Shown here piece by piece: positions 16,023 through 25,256 of a stretch of DNA of 64,000 bases (its first letter is position 1; each line of letters opens with the position of its first letter). The position numbers and the translations under genes are program-made. Source of the stretch: Ruegeria lacuscaerulensis (GTDB taxonomy: Bacteria > Pseudomonadota > Alphaproteobacteria > Rhodobacterales > Rhodobacteraceae); contig NZ_WPZL01000018.1 in the NCBI RefSeq assembly GCF_013031245.1, positions 1-64,000 on the forward strand. The letters run 5' to 3'. Below the pieces are notes generated by a model that had not been told where the DNA came from, made no database searches, and worked only from the letters and a program-made list of their open reading frames with translations.

Positions 16023-16907
16023 ATGGATCGACTTCCAAACCCTGCTTGGTTGCGCAGCTTCGAATCCGCGGCGCGCCATCTGAACTTCACCACAACCGCG
16101 CGCGAACTTGGACTGACACAGACTGCGGTGTCCCTACACATCCGGTCACTGGAGGCCGAACTGGGGCAAAAGCTGTTCACCAGAAATGCGCGGCGGCTGG
16201 AACTGACAGAGCTTGGGCAATCCTATTCGCTGACGGTTCGGCGCGCGCTCGGGGATATCGCGCTGTCCACCAACAGCCTGTTCGGGCCAGCCTCTCGCCA
16301 AACCCTGACCATCAGGGCGGCGATTTCGACGGCGACCTACTGGGTGGCCGCAGAATTACCTGACTTTACCGCTCGGCACCCTGATATCCCTGTCCGGCTG
16401 GTGTCGCATATCTGGAACGACAACATCGCCCCCGAAGACGTGGATGTTGAAATTCGGCTGGGGTACGGCGACTGGCCTGCAGTGCATTCCGAAAAACTCA
16501 CCGACGAGAAACTGGTTCCGGTTTGCAAAGCCGGGGACAGCATTCCCGCACTGAGCGCCCTTTGTAACGGTCCCTTGATCCACATCCTTGGATATGAGGA
16601 CAACTGGGCGCGCTACTTTCAGGCCAACGACATCGTGCCCCCCGACCAGCCACCCCAACACTCCGTCGACACCTCGGTTGCGGCGCTGCAGCTTGTTATG
16701 GCCGGAGCAGGATACGCGACCATTCTGGAACGGTTCGCCCGAAACGCAATCCGGCAAGGTGCGCCCATCGCGATTGCTGGCCCTGCGATTCCTTTTGCTC
16801 AATCTCATTATCTGATCCGCACACACGGGGCTTCGCAGCCTACCGCTGCCGCCGGACTATTTTGTGCATGGTTGCGCGACAGGCTGGCCACAGATGCCGC
16901 TGACTGA
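16023..16907 (+). CDS. LysR family regulator (GcvA-like)
   Basis: A 294-residue regulator. The N-terminal winged helix-turn-helix is complete (RSFESAARHLNFTTTARELGLTQTAVSLHIRSLE, split here for description, residues 10-45), with the LPNPAWLR lead-in found in GcvA-type members. The rest is a periplasmic-binding-protein-like effector domain. The effector is unknown. The ribosome site is weak (GGTGAT). It diverges from the hydroxyacid dehydrogenase gene, the usual arrangement for a LysR and its target. Confidence 0.92.
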   Translation: MDRLPNPAWLRSFESAARHLNFTTTARELGLTQTAVSLHIRSLEAELGQKLFTRNARRLELTELGQSYSLTVRRALGDIALSTNSLFGPASRQTLTIRAAISTATYWVAAELPDFTARHPDIPVRLVSHIWNDNIAPEDVDVEIRLGYGDWPAVHSEKLTDEKLVPVCKAGDSIPALSALCNGPLIHILGYEDNWARYFQANDIVPPDQPPQHSVDTSVAALQLVMAGAGYATILERFARNAIRQGAPIAIAGPAIPFAQSHYLIRTHGASQPTAAAGLFCAWLRDRLATDAAD

Positions 16908-16992
16908 CATTGGCTGGTCGCTTTTCCGACCTCGTGGAAATCAACGCGCGTCTCGCGCTTGACAAGCCCCCCGCCCGTGCCGCATGTCCCAT

Positions 16993-17180
16993 GCGTTGGT
17001 GTCCATCTTCAGATGGATGAAAAGGGAATGCGTCAGCGGTTTTCCGTCAAACGCAGCCGCCCCCGCGACCGTGACCGGAGAGGGTGCCCAAAGCCACTGG
17101 CCCACAAGGCCGGGAAGGCGGGACATCTGCCAGAGCCAAGCCTCTGACATCCGCAAGCCGGGAGACCTGCCAGCAGCCGA
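16993..17180 (+). ncRNA. Cobalamin riboswitch 1 (cob operon leader)
   Basis: The 366-base gap before the cob operon holds a full cobalamin riboswitch. I see the 5' part GGTGTCC...GATGAAAAGGGAA (16998-17028), the GCCGCCCCCGCGACCGTGA core strand (17055-17073), GCCACTGG and GGGAAGGCGG (17093-17122), and the B12 box GCAAGCCGGGAGACCTGCC (17153-17171). A TTGACA at 16959-16964 may be the -35 of its promoter, although the -10 is poor. Adenosylcobalamin binding should lower expression of the downstream corrin genes. Confidence 0.95.
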
Positions 17181-17249
17181 AGATGTAACCGGGCGGGGTG
17201 TTCCGGTGTCGGGTCCATGTGCAGACGCGTGGCCCGCATGAAACCCCGT

Positions 17250-17273
17250 CCCCCGCGAAGAGGATTTGGGGGG
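17250..17273 (+). promoter_or_regulatory. Possible RBS-sequestering hairpin of riboswitch 1
   Basis: CCCCC (17250-17254) can pair with GGGGGG (17268-17273), which touches the ATG at 17274. The loop holds AAGAGGA, the probable ribosome site. This would be a translational expression platform: the hairpin forms when cobalamin is bound and blocks initiation. The pairing is visible, the switching is inference. Confidence 0.45.
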
Positions 17274-17657
17274 ATGAGAGACATGACCGAGACCGCACCA
17301 GTCGAGTTGCTGGTCTGCACGACATGCCGTCGCGGGCAACCCGTCGAGGATGACGCACAGCGCCCGGGCACGTTGCTGCATAAAGCTTTGAAACAGGCCG
17401 ATCTGCCTCAGGGCATCACCCTGAAGCCGGTGGAATGCCTGTCGAACTGCGATCAGGGCTGTTCGATCGTGCTGCGTGGTGGACCGCATCGCTGGACCTT
17501 TATTTATGAGAACCTGAACGAAACCGATCATGTCGACGTTATTGTCGAAGGTGCGACCAGATACCTGGCCACTGATGATGGGCTGGTAAAGTGGCGTGAG
17601 CGCCCTGAACATTTCCGCAAAAACTGCGCCTCGCGCATTCCCCCGATTGGAGCTTGA
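17274..17657 (+). CDS. DUF1636 metal-binding protein, first gene of the cob operon
   Basis: A 127-residue soluble protein of the DUF1636 family, small proteins usually encoded with CobW or cobalamin genes. The Cys pattern is C-x2-C (LLVCTTC), C-x3-C-x3-C (VECLSNCDQGC) and a last Cys in FRKNCASRIPPI, a ferredoxin-like set suited to a metal or Fe-S cluster. A role in cobalt delivery is inferred from context only. ATG 17274 is directly after the riboswitch; ATG 17283 is an alternative. A second, divergent copy of the family is encoded at 32.8 kb. Confidence 0.85.
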   Translation: MRDMTETAPVELLVCTTCRRGQPVEDDAQRPGTLLHKALKQADLPQGITLKPVECLSNCDQGCSIVLRGGPHRWTFIYENLNETDHVDVIVEGATRYLATDDGLVKWRERPEHFRKNCASRIPPIGA

Positions 17658-17661
17658 GATC

Positions 17662-18717
17662 ATGTCGAACCTTGAAAAACTTCCCGTGACCGTGATCACC
17701 GGCTTTCTGGGCTCGGGCAAAACCACACTGGTGCGTCACCTGATGCAGAACCCTCAGGGCAAGCGTCTTGCCGTGGTGGTCAACGAGTTCGGTGATGTTG
17801 GCGTCGATGGCGATATCCTGAAATCCTGTGCCATCCCGGATTGCCCGGCGGAAAACATCATGGAACTGGCCAATGGCTGCATCTGTTGCACCGTGGCCGA
17901 TGATTTCATCCCAACCATCGAGACGCTGATGGCGCTGGAACCGCGCCCCGATCACATCCTGATCGAAACCTCTGGTCTGGCCCTGCCAAAACCGCTCCTT
18001 AAAGCGTTCGACTGGCCCGATATTCGGTCGAAAATCACTGTGGACGGCGTAATCGCTCTGGCAGACGCCGAAGCCGTCGCCGCCGGTCGCTTTGCTCCGA
18101 ATGTCGAGGCGGTGGACGCCCAGCGCTTGGCCGATGACTCGATCGACCACGAGACACCCCTGTCAGAGGTGTTCGAGGATCAGATCTCCTGCGCAGATAT
18201 CATCCTGCTGACCAAGCCCGATCTGGCCGGTCCGGAAGGCGTTGCGAAAGCCAAAGAGATCATAGCTGCCGAAGCCCCGCGCCCACTACCCGTTGTAGAA
18301 GTCGCCGAAGGCGCCGTGGATGTGCGCGTGGTACTGGGTCTGGAAGCCGCCGCCGAGGATGACATGGACGCCCGTCCGTCGCATCACGATGGTCACCACG
18401 ATCACGAGCATGACGACTTCGAAAGCATCATCGTCGAGTTGCCGGAACAGGCCGATCCTGCCGAGTTGGTCGCCAATATCGAACGTCTGGCAAATGAGCT
18501 GAACATCCTGCGCGTCAAAGGCTATGCCGCTGTTCAGGGCAAACCTATGCGCCTTCTGGTGCAGGCCGTTGGCGCCCGTGTGCGCCATCAGTACGACCGA
18601 CCGTGGGAACCCGGCGAAGAACGCCGCTCGCGTCTGGTGGTCATTGCCGAGCATGACGACATCAAAGAGGCAGCAATCCGCGATATCCTCGTGGGCGTTG
18701 CCGAGGCCGCTGAGTAA
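17662..18717 (+). CDS. cobW: CobW GTP-dependent metallochaperone
   Basis: A 351-residue COG0523 GTPase thought to load Co2+ onto the CobNST chelatase. The P-loop GFLGSGKTT is at 14-22, the metal-binding C-x-C-C (GCICC) at 73-76, and NEFGDVG and a TKPD-type guanine motif (LLTKPDL) are present. A His/Asp-rich loop (HHDGHHDHEHDD) sits near residues 240-252. The C-terminal CobW_C domain (NILRVKGYAAVQG) is intact. Its place directly before cobN supports the cobalt role over zinc-type relatives. Confidence 0.95.
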   Translation: MSNLEKLPVTVITGFLGSGKTTLVRHLMQNPQGKRLAVVVNEFGDVGVDGDILKSCAIPDCPAENIMELANGCICCTVADDFIPTIETLMALEPRPDHILIETSGLALPKPLLKAFDWPDIRSKITVDGVIALADAEAVAAGRFAPNVEAVDAQRLADDSIDHETPLSEVFEDQISCADIILLTKPDLAGPEGVAKAKEIIAAEAPRPLPVVEVAEGAVDVRVVLGLEAAAEDDMDARPSHHDGHHDHEHDDFESIIVELPEQADPAELVANIERLANELNILRVKGYAAVQGKPMRLLVQAVGARVRHQYDRPWEPGEERRSRLVVIAEHDDIKEAAIRDILVGVAEAAE

Positions 18718-18723
18718 CCGCGC

Positions 18724-21700
18724 ATGCACGTCGTCTTCCGCGAAAGCCACGGGTTAGAAGAAACCGAGACCCCGACCGATCTGGGTCAGAGCCCGGCGGA
18801 TCTGGTGGTGCTGTCCTTTTCCGACAGTGACCTTGGCGCTTTTGCGGCAGGCTGGCATCGTGGTGGCGGGCCCGAAGGACGTATGCCGACCATGCGGCTG
18901 GCCAACCTGACGGCGCTTAAGCACCCTCTGTCCGTCGACACTTATGTCGAACAGACGCTGGACGGTGCCAGGGGCATCCTGATCCGTCTGATCGGCGGCG
19001 TGCCCTATTGGTCTTATGGCCTGCAGCAGGTTCTGGCACTGGCGCAGGCCAAAGGCATCGCGTTGGCCGTTCTGCCTGCGGACGGTCGCGAGGACACCCG
19101 GCTGGATGACTATTCCACCCTGCCCGTCTCGACCCTGCGGCGGCTTGCGAATCTGTGTGATACCGGAGGCGAGGTCGCGGCGCAGGCTGCATTGGCGCAG
19201 ATGGCTCTGGCGGCTGGGCTTTACGCAGGCCCGGTTATGGGGGCCAAGACCCTGCCAGAATGCGGCGCGTGGTGCCCGGATCGCGGAGTGATACCGGCGG
19301 ATACAGCGTTTGATGGTAACGCAAAAAGCATTCTTGTGACCTTCTACCGCGCCTATCTGACTTCGGCCGATACCGGCCCGGTTGCAGCACTGATCCGCAG
19401 CCTCAGGACACGCGGTTTCAACGCGGTTGGCCTCTTCGCACCCTCACTGAAGTCCCCGGTTGCCGCGGACTGGCTGCGTGAACAGGTCGTCAAGCTGGCT
19501 CCGTCGGCGATAATCAACGCCACCTCGTTCTCGGGTAAAAGCGCGTCGGGCACCTCGCCTCTGGACGCCGCAGGGGTGCCGGTGTTTCAGGTCGCCCTGT
19601 CGACCTCGCGGCGCAAAGCCTGGGCCGAGGCTGAGCGCGGGTTATCCCCCGCCGATCTCGCCATGCATGTGGTACTGCCCGAGGTGGACGGGCGGATTTC
19701 GGCCGGCATCGCCTCGTTCAAGGAACCGGGCAAGCGTGACCCCGATCTGGAATATTCCCGTTTCACCCACCGGCCTGAGCCCGAGCGGATCGAAGCCATC
19801 ATCGACCGCGTCTCTGGCTGGATGAACCTGAGCGAAAAGCCCAAGACTGCGCAGGTACCGGTGCTGGTGCTGTCGACCTATCCGGGCAAGGACTGGCAGA
19901 TGGCCCATGCGGTCGGGTTGGACGCACTAGCCTCAGCCGAGGCGATGCTGTCCGATCTTCAGGGCGATGGCTATGACACCGCGCCTGCCGAGCCGATTGC
20001 CGGCACGCTGCTGGACGCGCGGATTTCGTGGCCGCTAAAGGATTATCTCACAGCGCTGGCTGACCTCCCGGAAAAACTGCGTGTGGATCTTGAAACCGTC
20101 TGGGGCAAACCAGAAGACGATCCGGCATTCGCCGATGGCGTGTTCCATTTCACCGCCCTACGCCGCGGTAAGGCACTGGTCGCACTGCAACCCGAACGCG
20201 GCACGCCCGAGCTGCGCGAAGACGATTATCATGACCTCTCGCGCACACCACGCCATAGCTACGTCGCATTCTACCTGTGGCTGCGTAAAGGGTTGGGCGC
20301 GGATGCGCTGATACATATCGGCGCGCACGGGACGCTGGAATGGCTGCCCGGCAAGTCGGTGGCCCTGTCCGGCGCCTGTTGGCCCGAGGCGCTGGTCCGC
20401 GATCTGCCGGTGATTTACCCCTTCATCGTCAACGACCCCGGCGAGGCCGCGCAGGCCAAGCGCCGGATCGGCGCGGTAACGCTTGGCCACATCCCCCCTG
20501 CCCTGAAGGAAAGCGGCACGCTCGATCGGATGGTACGGCTGGAATCGCTGCTCGACGAGTTCTCAAATGCGGACGGGCTGGACCCCAAGCGCCGGGACCG
20601 TTTGCAAGAGGATATTCGCGAGGAGGCGCAGGCCATCGGGCTGGAGAGCGATCTGGGGCTCGATCAGGCCACCTGCACCGCCGAGGCGATCACCCGCATC
20701 GACCGGTTCGTCTGCGACATCAAGGAAAGCCAGTTCGGTGACGGCCTGCATGTGTTTGGCCGCGCACCTGAAGTGGCGGGCAATTTCGATGCCGCTCCCT
20801 CAGCCTGTGCCGAACGCAGCGCCCTGCTCGATGCGCTGGCCGGCAAACGGATCGAAGCCGGTCCTTCCGGCTCACCTTACCGGGGACGCTCGGATGTACT
20901 TCCCACGGGGCGGAACCTCTACACCACCGATCCGCGTTTGGTGCCGACCCGCGCGGCCTATACGCAAGGTGTGAAACTGGCAGAGGAACTGGTGCGTCGG
21001 CATTTGCAGGAGGAAGGCGACTACCCCAAGGGACTGATCGTCGATCTGTGGGGCTCGGCCACCATGCGCACAGCGGGTGAGGAATTCGCCATGGCCCTTC
21101 ACCTTTTGGGTGTGAAGCCGGTTTGGGACAAAGGTTCGGAGCGGGTTTCAGGTATCGAGGTATTGCCGATTACCGATCTCAGCCGCCCGCGTCTGGACGT
21201 AACCCTGCGCGTCTCAGGCCTGTTCCGGGACGTCTTCCCGACGCTCTCGGCGCTTTACGGTCAGGCCGTTCGGGCCTTGTCCGCACGGGACGAAGCGCCG
21301 GATTGGAATCCTTACGCGGGGCAGGCCCCGGCCGCCCGCGTTTTTGGCCCCGCACCGGGCAGTTACGGCCTGAACATGACCCACTTGTCCGAGACATATA
21401 CGGACGAAGCCCGTTCCCAGGCCGGTCAGGCATGGCTGGATGCGAGTTCTTTCGCGCTGGAAGGCGAATATATCGCCAGGGATGTCGACGGCATAACCCA
21501 ACGCGTCGCCAATGCGGACAGTTTCGTGCACTTGCAGGACCTGACCGAGACCGACCTGCTGCTGGCCAATGATTATGCCACGCACGAGGCTGGGTTTGCG
21601 GCTGCCAAGAAAGTCACTGGCGGAACAGCCCAGCTATACCATCTGGACAACACCAACCCGGAAAACCCGCGCGCGCGCACTCTGCCCGAGGAAATCAGCC

Positions 21701-22017
21701 GTGTCGTTCACGCGCGTGCCGCCAATCCCGGCTGGATCGCGGGGATGCAGCGTCACGGGTTCCGTGGCGCCGCCGAGATCGCTGCAACGCTGGACCACAT
21801 GGCCTCTTTCGCGCATCTGTCGGGCACGGTCGCGCCGCATCTGTTTGACCTCTACCACGACGCCACACTGGGCGACGCAGAGGTGGACGCCTTTCTGCAA
21901 GAGGCGAACCCACAGGCCCACCGGGCCATGCAGGACAGGTTCCGCGCATTGTTGGAGGCGGGGTTGTGGAGCACACGCCGGAATTCAATTCGCGCTGATC
22001 TGGAGGGTTTGAGATGA
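18724..22017 (+). CDS. cobN: Aerobic cobaltochelatase subunit CobN
   Basis: A 1097-residue protein: the large subunit of the ATP-dependent CobNST complex that inserts Co2+ into hydrogenobyrinic acid a,c-diamide. The family core HIGAHGTLEWLPGKSVALS (about residue 535) and a later WGSATMRTAGEEFA segment are clear. It is about 150-180 residues shorter than the Pseudomonas protein, a difference spread along the chain rather than a single break. The stop overlaps cobG in an ATGA. The partner genes cobS and cobT are not in this window. Confidence 0.96.
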   Translation: MHVVFRESHGLEETETPTDLGQSPADLVVLSFSDSDLGAFAAGWHRGGGPEGRMPTMRLANLTALKHPLSVDTYVEQTLDGARGILIRLIGGVPYWSYGLQQVLALAQAKGIALAVLPADGREDTRLDDYSTLPVSTLRRLANLCDTGGEVAAQAALAQMALAAGLYAGPVMGAKTLPECGAWCPDRGVIPADTAFDGNAKSILVTFYRAYLTSADTGPVAALIRSLRTRGFNAVGLFAPSLKSPVAADWLREQVVKLAPSAIINATSFSGKSASGTSPLDAAGVPVFQVALSTSRRKAWAEAERGLSPADLAMHVVLPEVDGRISAGIASFKEPGKRDPDLEYSRFTHRPEPERIEAIIDRVSGWMNLSEKPKTAQVPVLVLSTYPGKDWQMAHAVGLDALASAEAMLSDLQGDGYDTAPAEPIAGTLLDARISWPLKDYLTALADLPEKLRVDLETVWGKPEDDPAFADGVFHFTALRRGKALVALQPERGTPELREDDYHDLSRTPRHSYVAFYLWLRKGLGADALIHIGAHGTLEWLPGKSVALSGACWPEALVRDLPVIYPFIVNDPGEAAQAKRRIGAVTLGHIPPALKESGTLDRMVRLESLLDEFSNADGLDPKRRDRLQEDIREEAQAIGLESDLGLDQATCTAEAITRIDRFVCDIKESQFGDGLHVFGRAPEVAGNFDAAPSACAERSALLDALAGKRIEAGPSGSPYRGRSDVLPTGRNLYTTDPRLVPTRAAYTQGVKLAEELVRRHLQEEGDYPKGLIVDLWGSATMRTAGEEFAMALHLLGVKPVWDKGSERVSGIEVLPITDLSRPRLDVTLRVSGLFRDVFPTLSALYGQAVRALSARDEAPDWNPYAGQAPAARVFGPAPGSYGLNMTHLSETYTDEARSQAGQAWLDASSFALEGEYIARDVDGITQRVANADSFVHLQDLTETDLLLANDYATHEAGFAAAKKVTGGTAQLYHLDNTNPENPRARTLPEEISRVVHARAANPGWIAGMQRHGFRGAAEIAATLDHMASFAHLSGTVAPHLFDLYHDATLGDAEVDAFLQEANPQAHRAMQDRFRALLEAGLWSTRRNSIRADLEGLR

Positions 22018-23141
22018 TGGCGCCCATAGTTCAGGGTTGGTGTCCCGGTGCCCACCGCCCGATGATGTCGGGCGACGGGCTGGTTGTGCGTGTGCGTCCC
22101 CGGCTGGCGCGTCTCGACGCCGAGCAGGCTTTGGGCCTGTGTGATTTGGCCGATCAGTTCGGCAATGGCACTATTGACCTGACCAATCGCGCCAATTTGC
22201 AGTTGCGTGGCGTTAAAGAGGCTGAACATCAACCGCTGCTGCGAGAGCTTGCCGCGCTTAATCTTCTGGACGCAGAGCCGGGCATTGAAGTGCGGCGCAA
22301 TATTCTGGTCTCACCGCTTTATAAGGCGGGTGACCTGACCGCTCGTCTGACACAGGCGCTGATCAATCGTCTTGGAGAATTGCCGGCGCTGCCGGCCAAG
22401 TTTGGATTTGCCGTTGATACGGGCCCAGCACGCCTGTTGTCGGCGGACTCGGCGGATATCCGGCTGGAGATCGGCCCTAACGGCCTAACCCTGCGGGCTG
22501 ACGGAGCTGAAACCGGACGGAGCGTGACCGAGGCGGACGCCATCGACCACCTGATCTCGCTGGCGCAGTGGTTTTCACAGAACTACACGCCTGATACCCG
22601 CCGCATGGCCCGTTTGGTCACGGCTCTGGACCTGCCGCAAGACTGGCAAGGCAGCGCCCCTGGCCCCCTTGGCGATCCGATCCAACCCGGCATATGCGAA
22701 TTGGGACCATTTTACGGCGCGGCTTTCGGCCAATTGCCTGCATCGCGCCTCTCAGACCTGATCAATGCCTCAGGCGCCTCTGCCCTGCGTGTCACGCCCT
22801 GGCGGCTGATCCTGCTGGAGGGCGGGGCAGAGATGCCCGCACCGGACTTTGTCACCGATGGATCCGATCCGCTGATGACAACCGACGCCTGCCCCGGCGC
22901 CCCATTCTGCCCGCAGGCGCAAGTTGAAACCCGCGCAATTGCCCGCTCTCTAGCCTCGCGCGTCAGCGGTTGCCTGCACGTATCCGGCTGCGCCAAAGGC
23001 TGCGCCCGGATGGGATCTGCGGATATCACTTTGGTCGGCCACAACGGACGATTTGATCTTGTCAAACAAGGCCGCGCAGGGGATGAGCCCTGCCAACGCG
23101 GGCTGACCCCCGAAACACTTATGACCATGGACCTGACCTGA
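22014..23141 (+). CDS. cobG: Precorrin-3B synthase CobG
   Basis: A 375-residue oxygen-dependent monooxygenase that converts precorrin-3A to precorrin-3B; its presence defines the aerobic route. It is a sulfite/nitrite-reductase-like protein: the N-terminal DGLVVRVRPRLARL and NLQLRG half-domain, then Cys motifs CPGAPFC and HVSGCAKGCARMG that ligate a 4Fe-4S cluster. It is on the short side for the family. Overlaps join it to cobN (ATGA) and cobH (TGATG). Confidence 0.95.
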   Translation: MMAPIVQGWCPGAHRPMMSGDGLVVRVRPRLARLDAEQALGLCDLADQFGNGTIDLTNRANLQLRGVKEAEHQPLLRELAALNLLDAEPGIEVRRNILVSPLYKAGDLTARLTQALINRLGELPALPAKFGFAVDTGPARLLSADSADIRLEIGPNGLTLRADGAETGRSVTEADAIDHLISLAQWFSQNYTPDTRRMARLVTALDLPQDWQGSAPGPLGDPIQPGICELGPFYGAAFGQLPASRLSDLINASGASALRVTPWRLILLEGGAEMPAPDFVTDGSDPLMTTDACPGAPFCPQAQVETRAIARSLASRVSGCLHVSGCAKGCARMGSADITLVGHNGRFDLVKQGRAGDEPCQRGLTPETLMTMDLT

Positions 23142-23770
23142 TGCCCTATGAATATGAAACCGATGGTGCAGCGATCTACAAAGAGAGCTTTGCCACCATC
23201 CGGTCCGAGGCCGATCTGGCCCGTTTCGACGCTGATGAAGAACAGGTCGCCGTCCGGATGATCCACGCCGCCGGGATGGTAGGGTTGGAAGAGTTTGTGC
23301 ATTTCTCGCCCGGGTTCGTGACTGCCGCTCGCACCGCTCTGGAGAATGGCGCGCCGATCCTGTGCGATGCGCGCATGGTTAGCGAAGGTGTGACCCGGTT
23401 CCGCCTGCCTGCCGAAAATGAGGTGATCTGTACTCTGCATGACGAACGCGTGCGCCCGCTGGCTGCCGAGATGAGCAACACACGCTCGGCCGCCGCGCTG
23501 GAGCTATGGCGACCCTATCTGAAAGGTGCAGTGGTCGCCATCGGCAACGCGCCCACTGCCCTGTTTCACTTGCTGAACATGCTGGAAGATCCCGACTGCC
23601 CGCGCCCGGCTGCCATCATTGGCTGCCCGGTAGGTTTTGTCGGCGCGGTCGAATCGAAAGACGCCCTGTGGGAAGCGCAGCCAGTGCCGTCCTGCATCGT
23701 CAAAGGCCGTCTGGGCGGCAGCGCCATCACGGTCGCTGCCATCAACGCCATCGCGAGTCGCGCCGAATGA
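23141..23770 (+). CDS. cobH: Precorrin-8X methylmutase CobH
   Basis: A 209-residue isomerase that moves the methyl group from C-11 to C-12 to make hydrogenobyrinic acid. The catalytic His lies in VRMIHAAGM (about residue 43), followed by ILCDARMVSEG and AIGNAPTALF, which bind the macrocycle. Length and motifs are normal. It overlaps cobI by an ATGA. Confidence 0.96.
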   Translation: MPYEYETDGAAIYKESFATIRSEADLARFDADEEQVAVRMIHAAGMVGLEEFVHFSPGFVTAARTALENGAPILCDARMVSEGVTRFRLPAENEVICTLHDERVRPLAAEMSNTRSAAALELWRPYLKGAVVAIGNAPTALFHLLNMLEDPDCPRPAAIIGCPVGFVGAVESKDALWEAQPVPSCIVKGRLGGSAITVAAINAIASRAE

Positions 23771-24495
23771 GCGCGGGCAAAATATATGGCGTGGGCCTCG
23801 GCCCCGGTGACCCGGACCTGATGAGTGTCCGGGCCGACCGCCTGCTGCGCAATGCACGCCACATTGCCTTTTTCCGCAAACCCGGCCGCAGTGGTCAGGC
23901 ACGCAAAATCGTCAACGGCATGATATCCGGCGATGCGGTGGAGTTTCCGATGGAATACCCCGTCACCACCGAAATACCCGTGACTGATCCGCGTTATAAC
24001 GAGCTGCTGTCGGCGTTTTACAAAGACTGTGCCGCGCATCTGAAGGCACTGTCAGACCGGGGTGAGGATGTTGTGGTTCTGTGCGAGGGCGACCCGTTCT
24101 TCTATGGATCATTCATGCATCTTTACAGCCGCTTACGCGACGAAACTGAAGTTGAAGTCGTTCCAGCGATAACCGGCATGTCCGGCGCATGGACGGCGAC
24201 CGGCGACCCGATCACCTGGGGTGACGACGTTCTGACCGTACTGGTCGGCACCCTGCCAGAGGATGATCTGGCGCGGCGCATGGCACAGACAGATGCGCTG
24301 GTTGTGATGAAGATCGGGCGCAATATCGACAAGGTGAAACGGGCCCTGAAATCGGCTGGCCTCTATGACCGTGCCTGGATCGTCGAATTCGCCCAGATGC
24401 CAAACCAGACAGTGACAAAGCTGTCGGAGGCTTGCGAGAAGGTGACCCCCTACTTCTCAATCATCATTGTTCATGGCCAGGGGCGGCGGCCATGA
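23767..24495 (+). CDS. cobI: Precorrin-2 C20-methyltransferase CobI
   Basis: A 242-residue SAM-dependent enzyme that methylates precorrin-2 at C-20. GVGLGPGDPDLMSVRA is the SUMT-superfamily N-terminal signature; VVLCEGDPFFYGSFMH and VPAITGMSGAW are the two further methyltransferase motifs. The start overlaps the cobH stop (ATGA); the longer open frame upstream is inside cobH. Confidence 0.96.
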   Translation: MSAGKIYGVGLGPGDPDLMSVRADRLLRNARHIAFFRKPGRSGQARKIVNGMISGDAVEFPMEYPVTTEIPVTDPRYNELLSAFYKDCAAHLKALSDRGEDVVVLCEGDPFFYGSFMHLYSRLRDETEVEVVPAITGMSGAWTATGDPITWGDDVLTVLVGTLPEDDLARRMAQTDALVVMKIGRNIDKVKRALKSAGLYDRAWIVEFAQMPNQTVTKLSEACEKVTPYFSIIIVHGQGRRP

Positions 24496-25256
24496 CCGGC
24501 TGGGTCAGGATCGCCGGCCTGGGGCCGGGCAACGAAGACCTGGTGACGCCTGAGGTTTCCGCCGCGCTGGCTGAAGCAACGGATATCGTCGGCTATATCC
24601 CTTACGTCGCACGCGTAGCGGAACGCCCCGGCCTGACACTGCACGCCAGCGACAACCGGGTTGAGATCGACCGATCCCAACACGCATTGCAAATGGCGGC
24701 CGAGGGCAAACGCGTGGTCGTGGTCTCCTCTGGTGATCCCGGAGTTTTCGCCATGGCGGCTGCGGTGTTCGAAGCGCTGGAGAATGGGCCGACCGAATGG
24801 CGGGACATCCCCATCGACGTGTTGCCCGGGATCACCGCGATGCTGGCGGCGTCTGCCCGCGCCGGTGCTCCGCTGGGGCATGATTTCTGCGCGATAAACC
24901 TCAGCGACAATCTTAAACCGTGGCCTCTGATCGAAAAACGCCTGCGTCTGGCCGCGCAGGGAGATTTTGCCATGGCGTTCTATAATCCGCGCTCAAAGTC
25001 TCGCCCGGAAGGATTTGTAAAGACGTTGGAAATCCTGCGCGAGGAATGCGAACCAGAGCGTCTGATCCTGTTCGCCCGCGCCGTCTCGCGGCCGGATGAA
25101 GCTATCCATATATCGACTCTGGCCGAAGCTACCCCGGACATGGCGGACATGCAGACGGTGGTGATCGTGGGCTCGTCCCTGACCCGAGTGATAGAACGCG
25201 ACAGCGCACCGATCGTCTATACCCCAAGGTTCACCCCGGCCAAGGATCAGGAATGA
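24492..25256 (+). CDS. cobJ: Precorrin-3B C17-methyltransferase CobJ
   Basis: A 254-residue SAM enzyme that methylates C-17 and drives ring contraction, giving precorrin-4. Motifs: GLGPGNEDLVTPE, IVGYIPYV, VVSSGDPGVFAMA and LPGITAMLAASAR; FYNPRSKSRPE near the C-terminus is CobJ-specific. It starts in an ATGA with cobI. Its last 10 bases overlap the convergent cobK gene. Confidence 0.96.
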   Translation: MTGWVRIAGLGPGNEDLVTPEVSAALAEATDIVGYIPYVARVAERPGLTLHASDNRVEIDRSQHALQMAAEGKRVVVVSSGDPGVFAMAAAVFEALENGPTEWRDIPIDVLPGITAMLAASARAGAPLGHDFCAINLSDNLKPWPLIEKRLRLAAQGDFAMAFYNPRSKSRPEGFVKTLEILREECEPERLILFARAVSRPDEAIHISTLAEATPDMADMQTVVIVGSSLTRVIERDSAPIVYTPRFTPAKDQE

